From assembly GCF_051014445.1 (NCBI RefSeq), contig NC_135141.1:4030001-4094000 (forward strand): DNA of 64,000 nt. The letters are read 5' to 3'. The DNA is from Colletes latitarsis (Eukaryota; Arthropoda; Insecta; Hymenoptera; Colletidae). Below are positions 50,351 to 62,624 of this stretch, in pieces (the stretch's first letter is position 1; each line of letters opens with the position of its first letter). The translations under genes and the position numbers were made by a program. Under the pieces are notes generated by a model that worked only from the letters and a program-made list of their open reading frames with translations, was not told the origin of the DNA and made no database searches.

Positions 50351-52817
50351 GGTCTTATCCTCTAAAATATTGATCGACACCAGGTTTAATTGAATTGTAC
50401 TGTGTGGTTCCATATTACTACGTGATTCAAACCAAGACCTAACCCAGGATCTGGCCAACAAGTATGCGATGAAGGCAAAATCATGAGCCACATGCGGGCA
50501 TAACCCAGACCTAACCCAGACCTAACCGGATTTATCCTCCAAAACATAGACCGATACAAGGTTTAGTTGACTGTTACTGTGTGGTACCACATTACTACGT
50601 GATGCAAACCCGAAAAAACCCAGGATCTGGTAAACAAGTATGCGAAGAAGGCAAAACCATGAGCCAGATGCAGGCATAACCCAGACCTAACCCAGACCTA
50701 ACCGGGGTTACAGACTAAAATACTGACCGCATCCAGGTTTAATTGACTGTCACTGTGAGGTGCCACATTACTACGTGATTCAAACCCGAAAAAACACAGG
50801 ATCTGGCAAACAAGTATGCGAAGATGGCAAAATCATGAGCCAGATGCGGCCATAACCCCGACCTAACCCAGACCTAACCGGGGTTACCGACTAAAATACT
50901 GACCGAATCCAGGTTTAATTCACTGTCACTGTGAGGTGCCACATTACTACGTGATTCAAACCCGAGAAAACCAAGGATCTGGCCAACAAGTATGCGAAGA
51001 CGGCGAAATCATGAGCCAGATGCGGGCATAACCCAGACCTAACCCAGGCCTATCCGGTGTCATCCTTTAAAATATTGATCGAAACCAGGTTTAATTTACT
51101 ATTGCCGTGTGGTACGACAGTACTACGTGATTCAAAGCCGAAAAACCCCAGGATCTGGCCAACAGGTATGCGAAGAAGGCAAAATCATGAGCCAGATGCG
51201 GGCATAACCCAGACCTAACCCAGACCTAACCGGGGTTACAGACTAAAATACTGACCGCATCCAGGTTTAGTTGACTGTTACTGTGTGGTACCACATTACT
51301 ACGTGATGCAAACCCGAAAAAACCCAGGATCTGGTAAACAAGTATGCGAAGAAGGCAAAACCATGAGCCAGATGCAGGCATAACCCAGACCTAACCCAGA
51401 CCTAACCGGGGTTACAGACTAAAATACTGACCGCATCCAGGTTTAATTGACTGTCACTGTGAGGTGCCACATTACTACGTGATTCAAACCCGAAAAAACA
51501 CAGGATCTGGCAAACAAGTATGCGAAGATGGCAAAATCATGAGCCAGATGCGGGCATAACCCCGACCTAACCCAGACCTAACCGGGGTTACCGACTAAAA
51601 TACTGACCGAATCCAGGTTTAATTCACTGTCACTGTGAGGTGCCACATTACTACGTGATTCAAACCCGAAAAACCCCAGGATCTGGCCAACAAGTATGCG
51701 AAGAAGGCAAAATCATGAGCCACATGTGGGCATAACCCAGACCTAACCCAGACCTAACCGATTTTATACTCTTAAATATTGATCAATACCAGGTTTAATT
51801 GAATGGTACTGTATGGTTCCACATTACTACGTGATTCAAACCCAGACCTAACCCAGGATCTGGCCATCAAGTATGCGAAGAAGGCCAAATCATGAGCCAG
51901 ATGCGGGCATAACCCAGACCTAACCCAGACCTAACCGGTGTTACCGATTAAAATACTGACCGAATCCAGGTTTAATTCACAGTTACTGTGAGGTGCCACA
52001 TTACTACGTGATTCAAACCCGAGAAAACCAAGGATCTGGCCAACAAGTATGCGAAGAAGGCGAAATCATGAGCCAGATGCGGGCATAACCCAGACCTAAC
52101 CCAGGCCTAACCGGGGTTACCGACTAAAATACTGACCGAATCCAGGTTTAATTGAATGGTACTGTGTGGTTCCACATTACTACGTGATTCAAACCCAGAC
52201 CTAACCCAGGATCTGGCCAACAAGTATGCGAAGAAGGCAAAATCATGAGCCAGATGCAGGCATAACCCAGACCTAACCCAGACCTATCCGGTGTCATCCT
52301 TTAAAATATTGATCGAAACCAGGTTTAATTTACTATTACCGTGTGGTACGACAGTACTACGTGATTCAAAGCCGAAAAAACCCAGGATCTGGCCAACAGG
52401 TATGCGAAGAAGGCAAAATCATGAGCCAGATGCGGGCATAACCCAGACCTAACCCAGACCTAACCAGTGTTACCGACTAGAATACAGACCGCATTCGGGT
52501 TTAATTCACTGTTACTGTGTGGTACCACGTTACTACGTGATTCAAACCCGAAAAAACCAAGGATCTGGCCAACACGAATGCGGAAAAGGCAAAATCATGA
52601 TCCAGATGCGGGCATAACCCAGACCTAACCCTGACCTAACCAGGGTTACCGACTAAAATACTGACCGAATCCAGGTTTAATTGACTGTCACTGTGAGGTG
52701 CCACATTACTACGTGATTCAAACCCGCAAAAACCCTGGATCTGGCCAACAAGTATGCAAAGATGGCAAAATCATGAGCCAGATGCGGGCATAACCCAGAC
52801 CTAACCCAGACCTAACC
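50351..52817 (+). repeat. Core HOR, 14-monomer unit
   Basis: Order a-b-c-d-j, then a c/b hybrid, then c-d-l-h-i-j-k-m, 2467 bp to the next a at 52,818. Monomer l has CCGATTTTATACTCTTAAATA and GATCAATACC (51,760). The hybrid at about 51,231-51,405 joins the front of c to the back of b. The stretch from about 51,260 onward matches 56,193 onward at offset 4933. Confidence 0.9.
51231..51405 (+). repeat. Hybrid monomer c/b
   Basis: The front (GGGGTTACAGACTAAAATAC, GACCGCATCC) belongs to monomer c. From the shared CCAGGTTTA at 51,261-51,269 onward the monomer is b: TTTAGTTGACTGTTACTG, GTGGTACCAC, GATGCAAACCC, GGTAAACAAG. The exchange point lies in this short identity, in exact register. Confidence 0.87.
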
Positions 52818-54754
52818 GGTCTTATCCTCTAAAATATTGATCGACACCAGGTTTAATTGAATTGTACTGTGTGGTTCCATATTACTACGTGATTCAAACC
52901 AAGACCTAACCCAGGATCTGGCCAACAAGTATGCGATGAAGGCAAAATCATGAGCCACATGCGGGCATAACCCAGACCTAACCCAGACCTAACCGGATTT
53001 ATCCTCCAAAATATAGACCGATACAAGGTTTAGTTGACTGTTACTGTGTGGTACCACATTACTACGTGATGCAAACCCGAAAAAACCCAGGATCTGGTAA
53101 ACAAGTATGCGAAGAAGGCAAAACCATGAGCCAGATGCAGGCATAACCCAGACCTAACCCAGACCTAACCGGGGTTACAGACTAAAATACTGACCGCATC
53201 CAGGTTTAATTGACTGTCACTGTGAGGTGCCACATTACTACGTGATTCAAACCCGAAAAAACACAGGATCTGGCAAACAAGTATGCGAAGATGGCAAAAT
53301 CATGAGCCAGATGCGGCCATAACCCCGACCTAACCCAGACCTAACCGGGGTTACCGACTAAAATACTGACCGAATCCAGGTTTAATTCACTGTCACTGTG
53401 AGGTGCCACATTACTACGTGATTCAAACCCGAGAAAACCAAGGATCTGGCCAACAAGTATGCGAAGACGGCGAAATCATGAGCCAGATGCGGGCATAACC
53501 CAGACCTAACCCAGACCTAACCGGATTTATCCACTGAAATATTGATCGATACAAGGTTTAATTGACTGTTACTGTGTGGTACCACATTACTACGTGATGC
53601 AAACCCGAAAAAACCCAGGATCTGCTAAACAAGTATGCGAAGAAGGCAAAATCATGAGCCAGATGCGGGCATAACCCAGACCTACCCCAGACCTAACCGG
53701 GGTTACAGACTAAAATACTGACCGAATCCAGGTTTAATTCACTGTTACTGTGAGGTGCCACATTACTACGTGATTCAAACCCGAAAAAACCAAGGATCTG
53801 GCCAACAAGTATGCGAAGAAGGCAAAATCATGAGCCAGATGCGGGCATAACCCAGACCTAACCCAGACCAAACCGGTATTATCCTCTAAAATGTGGTTGG
53901 ACACCAGGTTTAATTGACTGTTTCAGTGTGGTACCACATTACTACGTGATTCAAACCCGAAAAAACCCAGGATCTGGTAAACAAGTATGCGAAGATGGCC
54001 AAATCATGAGCCAGATGCGGGCATAACCCAGACCTAACCCAGACCTAACCGGTGTTACCGATTAAAATACTGACCGAATCCAGGTTTAATTCACAGTTAC
54101 TGTGAGGTGCCACATTACTACGTGATTCAAACCCGAGAAAACCAAGGATCTGGCCAACAAGTATGCGAAGAAGGCGAAATCATGAGCCAGATGCGGGCAT
54201 AACCCAGACCTAACCCAGGCCTAACCGGGGTTACCGACTAAAATACTGGCCGAATCCAAGTTTAATTGAATGGTACTGTGTGGTTCCACATTACTACGTG
54301 ATTCAAACCCAGACCTAACCCAGGATCTGGCCAACAAGTATGCGAAGAAGGCAAAATCATGAGCCAGATGCAGGTATAACCCAGACCTAACCTTGACCTA
54401 TCCGGTGTCATCCTTTAAAATATTGATCGAAACCAGGTTTAATTTACTATTACTGTGTGGTACGACAGTACTACGTGATTCAAAGTCGAAAAACCCAGGA
54501 TCTGGCCAACAGGTATGCGAAGAAGGCAAAATCATGAGCCAGATGCGGGCATAACCCAGACCTAACCCAGACCTAACCGGTGTTACCGACTAAAATACAG
54601 ACCGAATCCAGGTTTAATTGACTGTCACTGTGAGGTGCCACATTACTACGTGATTCAAACCCGCAAAAACCCTGGATCTGGCCAACAAGTATGCAAAGAT
54701 GGCAAAATCATGAGCCAGATGCGGGCATAACCCAGACCTAACCCAGACCTAACC
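52818..54754 (+). repeat. Core HOR, 11-monomer unit, copy 2
   Basis: Same order a-k as 48,414-50,350, with the same private words (GGACACC, CCTTGACCTATCC, GGCCATAACCCCGACC). Offset is 4404 = 11-mer plus 14-mer. The match continues through 55,63x (against 51,22x), giving about 2.9 kb of near-identity. Confidence 0.92.
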
Positions 54755-55987
54755 GGTCTTATCCTCTAAAATATTGATCGACACCAGGTTTAATTGAATT
54801 GTACTGTGTGGTTCCATATTACTACGTGATTCAAACCAAGACCTAACCCAGGATCTGGCCAACAAGTATGCGATGAAGGCAAAATCATGAGCCACATGCG
54901 GGCATAACCCAGACCTAACCCAGACCTAACCGGATTTATCCTCCAAAACATAGACCGATACAAGGTTTAGTTGACTGTTACTGTGTGGTACCACATTACT
55001 ACGTGATGCAAACCCGAAAAAACCCAGGATCTGGTAAACAAGTATGCGAAGAAGGCAAAACCATGAGCCAGATGCAGGCATAACCCAGACCTAACCCAGA
55101 CCTAACCGGGGTTACAGACTAAAATACTGACCGCATCCAGGTTTAATTGACTGTCACTGTGAGGTGCCACATTACTACGTGATTCAAACCCGAAAAAACA
55201 CAGGATCTGGCAAACAAGTATGCGAAGATGGCAAAATCATGAGCCAGATGCGGCCATAACCCCGACCTAACCCAGACCTAACCGGGGTTACCGACTAAAA
55301 TACTGACCGAATCCAGGTTTAATTCACTGTCACTGTGAGGTGCCACATTACTACGTGATTCAAACCCGAGAAAACCAAGGATCTGGCCAACAAGTATGCG
55401 AAGACGGCGAAATCATGAGCCAGATGCGGGCATAACCCAGACCTAACCCAGGCCTATCCGGTGTCATCCTTTAAAATATTGATCGAAACCAGGTTTAATT
55501 TACTATTGCCGTGTGGTACGACAGTACTACGTGATTCAAAGCCGAAAAACCCCAGGATCTGGCCAACAGGTATGCGAAGAAGGCAAAATCATGAGCCAGA
55601 TGCGGGCATAACCCAGACCTAACCCAGACCTAACCAGTGTTACCGACTAGAATACAGACCGCATTCGGGTTTAATTCACTGTTACTGTGTGGTACCACGT
55701 TACTACGTGATTCAAACCCGAAAAAACCAAGGATCTGGCCAACACGAATGCGGAAAAGGCAAAATCATGATCCAGATGCGGGCATAACCCAGACCTAACC
55801 CAGACCTAACCAGGGTTACCGACTAAAATACTGACCGAATCCAGGTTTAATTGACTGTCACTGTGAGGTGCCACATTACTACGTGATTCAAACCCGCAAA
55901 AACCCTGGATCTGGCCAACAAGTATGCAAAGATGGCAAAATCATGAGCCAGATGCGGGCATAACCCAGACCTAACCCAGACCTAACC
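54755..55987 (+). repeat. Core HOR, 7-monomer unit
   Basis: Order a-b-c-d-j-k-m, 1233 bp to the next a at 55,988. The first five monomers equal those of the 14-mer at 50,351. After j the sequence passes directly to k (CCAGTGTTACCGACTAGAATAC), so relative to the 14-mer seven monomers (the c/b hybrid to j) are missing. Confidence 0.9.
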
Positions 55988-57750
55988 GGTCTTATCCTCT
56001 AAAATATTGATCGACACCAGGTTTAATTGAATTGTACTGTGTGGTTCCATATTACTACGTGATTCAAACCAAGACCTAACCCAGGATCTGGCCAACAAGT
56101 ATGCGATGAAGGCAAAATCATGAGCCACATGCGGGCATAACCCAGACCTAACCCAGACCTAACCGGATTTATCCTCCAAAATATAGACCGATACAAGGTT
56201 TAGTTGACTGTTACTGTGTGGTACCACATTACTACGTGATGCAAACCCGAAAAAACCCAGGATCTGGTAAACAAGTATGCGAAGAAGGCAAAACCATGAG
56301 CCAGATGCAGGCATAACCCAGACCTAACCCAGACCTAACCGGGGTTACAGACTAAAATACTGACCGCATCCAGGTTTAATTGACTGTCACTGTGAGGTGC
56401 CACATTACTACGTGATTCAAACCCGAAAAAACACAGGATCTGGCAAACAAGTATGCGAAGATGGCAAAATCATGAGCCAGATGCGGGCATAACCCCGACC
56501 TAACCCAGACCTAACCGGGGTTACCGACTAAAATACTGACCGAATCCAGGTTTAATTCACTGTCACTGTGAGGTGCCACATTACTACGTGATTCAAACCC
56601 GAAAAACCCCAGGATCTGGCCAACAAGTATGCGAAGAAGGCAAAATCATGAGCCACATGTGGGCATAACCCAGACCTAACCCAGACCTAACCGATTTTAT
56701 ACTCTTAAATATTGATCAATACCAGGTTTAATTGAATGGTACTGTATGGTTCCACATTACTACGTGATTCAAACCCAGACCTAACCCAGGATCTGGCCAT
56801 CAAGTATGCGAAGAAGGCCAAATCATGAGCCAGATGCGGGCATAACCCAGACCTAACCCAGACCTAACCGGTGTTACCGATTAAAATACTGACCGAATCC
56901 AGGTTTAATTCACAGTTACTGTGAGGTGCCACATTACTACGTGATTCAAACCCGAGAAAACCAAGGATCTGGCCAACAAGTATGCGAAGAAAGCGAAATC
57001 ATGAGCCAGATGCGGGCATAACCCAGACCTAACCCAGGCCTAACCGGGGTTACCGACTAAAATACTGACCGAATCCAGGTTTAATTGAATGGTACTGTGT
57101 GGTTCCACATTACTACGTGATTCAAACCCAGACCTAACCCAGGATCTGGCCAACAAGTATGCGAAGAAGGCAAAATCATGAGCCAGATGCAGGCATAACC
57201 CAGACCTAACCCAGACCTATCCGGTGTCATCCTTTAAAATATTGATCGAAACCAGGTTTAATTTACTATTACCGTGTGGTACGACAGTACTACGTGATTC
57301 AAAGCCGAAAAAACCCAGGATCTGGCCAACAGGTATGCGAAGAAGGCAAAATCATGAGCCAGATGCGGGCATAACCCAGACCTAACCCAGACCTAACCAG
57401 TGTTACCGACTAGAATACAGACCGCATTCGGGTTTAATTCACTGTTACTGTGTGGTACCACGTTACTACGTGATTCAAACCCGAAAAAACCAAGGATCTG
57501 GCCAACACGAATGCGGAAAAGGCAAAATCATGATCCAGATGCGGGCATAACCCAGACCTAACCCTGACCTAACCAGGGTTACCGACTAAAATACTGACCG
57601 AATCCAGGTTTAATTGACTGTCACTGTGAGGTGCCACATTACTACGTGATTCAAACCCGCAAAAACCCTGGATCTGGCCAACAAGTATGCAAAGATGGCA
57701 AAATCATGAGCCAGATGCGGGCATAACCCAGACCTAACCCAGACCTAACC
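55988..57750 (+). repeat. Core HOR, 10-monomer unit
   Basis: Order a-b-c-d-l-h-i-j-k-m, 1763 bp to the next a at 57,751. Here d ends CCCGAAAAACCCCAGG and l follows at 56,693, as at 51,760 (offset 4933). A private change AAAGCGAAATC occurs near 56,991. Confidence 0.9.
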
Positions 57751-58920
57751 GGTCTTATCCTCTAAAATATTGATCGACACCAGGTTTAATTGAATTGTAC
57801 TGTGTGGTTCCATATTACTACGTGATTCAAACCAAGACCTAACCCAGGATCTGGCCAACAAGTATGCGATGAAGGCAAAATCATGAGCCACATGCGGGCA
57901 TAACCCAGACCTAACCCAGACCTAACCGGATTTATCCTCCAAAATATAGACCGATACAAGGTTTAGTTGACTGTTACTGTGTGGTACCACATTACTACGT
58001 GATGCAAACCCGAAAAAACCCAGGATCTGGTAAACAAGTATGCGAAGAAGGCAAAACCATGAGCCAGATGCAGGCATAACCCAGACCTAACCCAGACCTA
58101 ACCGGGGTTACAGACTAAAATACTGACCGCATCCAGGTTTAATTGACTGTCACTGTGAGGTGCCACATTACTACGTGATTCAAACCCGAAAAAACACAGG
58201 ATCTGGCAAACAAGTATGCGAAGATGGCAAAATCATGAGCCAGATGCGGGCATAACCCCGACCTAACCCAGACCTAACCGGGGTTACCGACTAAAATACT
58301 GACCGAATCCAGGTTTAATTCACTGTCACTGTGAGGTGCCACATTACTACGTGATTCAAACCCGAAAAACCCCAGGATCTGGCCAACAAGTATGCGAAGA
58401 AGGCAAAATCATGAGCCACATGTGGGCATAACCCAGACCTAACCCAGACCTAACCGATTTTATACTCTTAAATATTGATCAATACCAGGTTTAATTGAAT
58501 GGTACTGTATGGTTCCACATTACTACGTGATTCAAACCCAGACCTAACCCAGGATCTGGCCATCAAGTATGCGAAGAAGGCCAAATCATGAGCCAGATGC
58601 GGGCATAACCCAGACCTAACCCAGACCTAACCGGTGTTACCGATTAAAATACTGACCGAATCCAGGTTTAATTCACAGTTACTGTGAGGTGCCACATTAC
58701 TACGTGATTCAAACCCGAGAAAACCAAGGATCTGGCCAACAAGTATGCGAAGAAGGCGAAATCATGAGCCAGATGCGGGCATAACCCAGACCTAACCCAG
58801 GCCTAACCGGGGTTACCGACTAAAATACTGACCGAATCCAGGTTTAATTGAATGGTACTGTGTGGTTCCACATTACTACGTGATTCAAACCCAGACCTAA
58901 CCCAGGATCTGGCCAACAGG
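57751..58920 (+). repeat. Core HOR, truncated unit (a-b-c-d-l-h-i)
   Basis: Monomers a to h repeat the preceding unit at offset 1763 (l at 58,456 and 56,693). In the i monomer the sequence switches to the flanking family: after CCCAGGATCTGGCCAAC the word CAGGTATGCG and then AGGCTTTATCC (p) follow, where the core would continue CAAGTATGCG and then j. Confidence 0.88.
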
Positions 58921-61450
58921 TATGCGAAGAAGGCAAAATCATGAGCCAGATGCGGGCATAACCCAGACCTAACCCAGACCTAACAGGCTTTATCCTCTAA
59001 AATATTGATCGATACCAGGTTTAATTCAATGGTACTGTGTGGTTCCACATTACTACGTGATTCAAACCCGAAAAAACCCAGGATCTGGCCAAAAAGTATG
59101 CGAAGATGGCAAAATCATGAGCCACATGCGGGCATAACCCAGACCTAACCCAGACCTAACCGGTTTTATCTTCTAAAATATGTATCGATACCAGGTTTAA
59201 TTGAATTGTACTGTGTGGTTCCACATTACTACGTGATTCAAACCCAGACCTAACCCAGGATCTGGCCAACAAGTATGCGATGAAGGCAAAATCATGAGCC
59301 AGATGCGGGCATAACACAGACCTAACCCAGACCTAACCGGATTTATCCCCTGAAGTATTGATCGATACAAGGTTTAATTGACTGTTACTGTGTGGCACCA
59401 CATTACTACGTGATGCAAACCCGAAAAAACCCAGGATCTGGTAAACAAGTATGCGAAGAGGGCAAAATCTTGAGCCAGATGCGGGCATAACCCAGACCTA
59501 ACCCAGACCTAACAGGTTTTATCCTGTAAAATATTGATCGATACCAGGTTTAATTGAATGGTACTGTGTGGTTCCACATTACTATGTGATTCAAACCCAG
59601 ACCTAACCCAGGATCTGGTAAACAAGTATGGGAAGGAGGCAAAATCATGAGCCAGATGCGGGCATAACCCAGACCTAACCCAGGCCTAACCTGGGTTACC
59701 GACTAAAATACTGACCGAATCAAGGTTTAATTGACTGTCACTGTGAGGTACCACATTACTACCTGATTCAAACCCGAAAAAACCCAGGATCTGGCCAACA
59801 AGTATGCGAAGATGGCAAAATCATGAGCCACATGCGGGCATAACCCAGACGTAACCCAGACCTAACCGGTTTTATCTTCTCTAATATGTATCGATACCAG
59901 GTTTAATTGAATTGTACTGTGTGGTTCCTCATTACTACGTGATTCAATCCCAGACCTAACCCAGGATCTGGCCAACAAAGTATGCGATGAAGGCAAAATC
60001 ATGAGCCAGATGCGGGCATAACCCAGACCTAACCCAGACCTAACCGGATTTATCCTCTGAAATATTGATCGATACAAGGTTTAATTGACTGTTACTGTGT
60101 GGTACCACATTACTACGTGATGCAAACCCGAAAAAACCCAGGATCTGGTAAACAAGTATGCGAAGAAGGCGAAATCATGAGCCAGATGCGGGCATAACCC
60201 AGACCTAACCCAGGCCTACCCGGGGTTACCGACTAAAATACTGACCGAATCCAGGTTTAATTGAATGGTACTGTGTGGTTCCACATTACTACGTGATTCA
60301 AACCCAGACCTAACCCAGGATCTGGCCAACAGGTATGCGAAGAAGGCAAAATCATGAGCCAGATGCGGGCATAACCCAGACCAAACCCAGACCTAACAGG
60401 CTTTATCCTCTAAAATATTGATCGATACCAGGTTTAATTCAATGGTACTGTGTGGTTCCACATTACTACGTGATTCAAACCCGAAAAAACCCAGGATCTG
60501 GCCAAAAAGTATGCGAAGATGGCAAAATCATGAGCCACATGCGGGCATAACCCAGACCTAACCCAGACCTAACCGGTTTTATCTTCTAAAATATGTATCG
60601 ATACCAGGTTTAATTGAATTGTACTGTGTGGTTCCACAATACTACGTGATTCAAACCCAGACCTAACCCAGGATCTGGCCAAGAAGTATGCGATGAAGGC
60701 AAAATCATGAGCCAGATGCGGGCATAACCCAGACCTAACCCAGACCTAACCGGATTTATCCTCTGAAGTATTGATGGATACAAGGTTTAATTGACTGTTA
60801 CTGTGTGGTACCACATTACTACGTGATGCAAACCCGAAAAAACCCAGGATCTGGTAAACAAGTATGCGAAGAGGGCAAAATCTTGAGCCAGATGCGGGCA
60901 TAACCCAGACCTAACCCAGACCTAACAGGTTTTATCCTCTAAAATATTGATCGATACCAGGTTTAATTGAATGGTACTGTGTGGTTCCACATTACCATGT
61001 GATTCAAACCCAGACCTAACCCAGGATCTGGTAAACAAGTATGGGAAGAAGGCAAAATCATGAGCCAGATGCGTGCATAACCCAGACCTTACCCAGGCCT
61101 AACCGGGGTTACCGACTAAAATACTGACCGAATCAAGGTTTAATTGACTGTCACTGTGAGGTACCACATTACTACGTGATTCAAACCCGAAAAAACCCAG
61201 GATCTGGCCAACAAGTATGCGAAGATGGCAAAATCATGAGCCACATGCGGGCATAACCCAGACGTAACCCAGACCTAACCGGTTTTATCTTCTCAAATAT
61301 GTATCGATACCAGGTTTAATTGAATTGTACTGTGTGGTTCCTCATTACTACGTGATTCAATCCCAGACCTAACCCAGGATCTGGCCAACAAGTATGCGAT
61401 GAAGGCAAAATCATGAGCGAGATGCGGGCATAACCCAGACCTAACCCAGA
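58921..61450 (+). repeat. Flanking HOR, 8-monomer units (p-q-r-s-u-v-w-x)
   Basis: Monomer p (AGGCTTTATCC) at about 58,984 and 60,396, offset about 1412 (8 x 176 plus 4). Between them: q (TATCTTCTAAAATATGTATC), r (TATCCCCTGAAGTATTG), s (CCTGTAAAATATTG), u (GAATCAAGG), v (TCTTCTCTAATATGTATC), w and x. The second unit keeps p to v and then enters e near 61,458. The inserted base CAACAAAGTATG at about 59,973 is shared with 43,232 and 62,787. Confidence 0.88.
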
Positions 61451-62620
61451 CCTAACCGGATTTATCCACTGAAATATTGATCGATACAAGGTTTAATTGA
61501 CTGTTACTGTGTGGTACCACATTACTACGTGATGCAAACCCGAAAAAACCCAGGATCTGCTAAACAAGTATGCGAAGAAGGCAAAATCATGAGCCAGATG
61601 CGGGCATAACCCAGACCTACCCCAGACCTAACCGGGGTTACAGACTAAAATACTGACCGAATCCAGGTTTAATTCACTGTTACTGTGAGGTGCCACATTA
61701 CTACGTGATTCAAACCCGAAAAAACCAAGGATCTGGCCAACAAGTATGCGAAGAAGGCAAAATCATGAGCCAGATGCGGGCATAACCCAGACCTAACCCA
61801 GACCAAACCGGTATTATCCTCTAAAATGTGGTTGGACACCAGGTTTAATTGACTGTTTCAGTGTGGTACCACATTACTTCGTGATTCAAACCCGAAAAAA
61901 CCCAGGATCTGGTAAACAAGTATGCGAAGAAGGCCAAATCATGAGCCAGATGCGGGCATAACCCAGACCTAACCCAGACCTAACCGGTGTTACCGATTAA
62001 AATACTGACCGAATCCAGGTTTAATTCACAGTTACTGTGAGGTGCCACATTACTACGTGATTCAAACCCGAAAAAACCCAGGATCTGGCCAACAAGTATG
62101 CGATGAAGGCAAAATCATGAGCCAGATGCGGGCATAACCCAGACCTAACCCAGACCTAACCGGATTTATCCTCTAAAATATTGATCGATACAAGGTTTAA
62201 TTGACTGTTACTGTGTGGTACCACATTACTATGTGATTCAGACCCGAAAAAACCCAGGACCCGGCCAACAAGTATGCGAAGAAGGCAAAATCATGAGCCA
62301 GATGCGGGCATAATCCAGACCTAACAGGTTTTATCCTCTAAAATATTGATCGATACCAGGTTTAATTGAATGGTACTGTGTGGTCCCACATTACTATGTG
62401 ATTCAAACCCAGACCTAACCCAGGATCCGGTAAACAAGTATGGGAAGAAGGCAAAATCATGAGCCTGATGCGGGCATAACCCAGACGTAACCCAGCCCTA
62501 ACCGGTTTTATCATCTAAAATATTGATCGATACCAGGTTTAATTGACTGTTACTGTGTGGTACCACATTACTACGTGATTCAAACCCAGACCTAACCCAG
62601 GATCTGGCCAACAAGTATGC
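61451..62620 (+). repeat. Core-type monomers e-f-g-h embedded in the right flank
   Basis: e (GGATTTATCCACTG at 61,458), f, g (GTGGTTGGACACC) and h follow in core order, as at 47,006, 49,119 and 53,523. They return to flanking types by about 62,160. A 165-bp monomer (TAATCCAGACCTAACAGG) lies near 62,310, the only single-unit monomer I noted in the right domain. Confidence 0.85.
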
Positions 62621-62624
62621 GATG

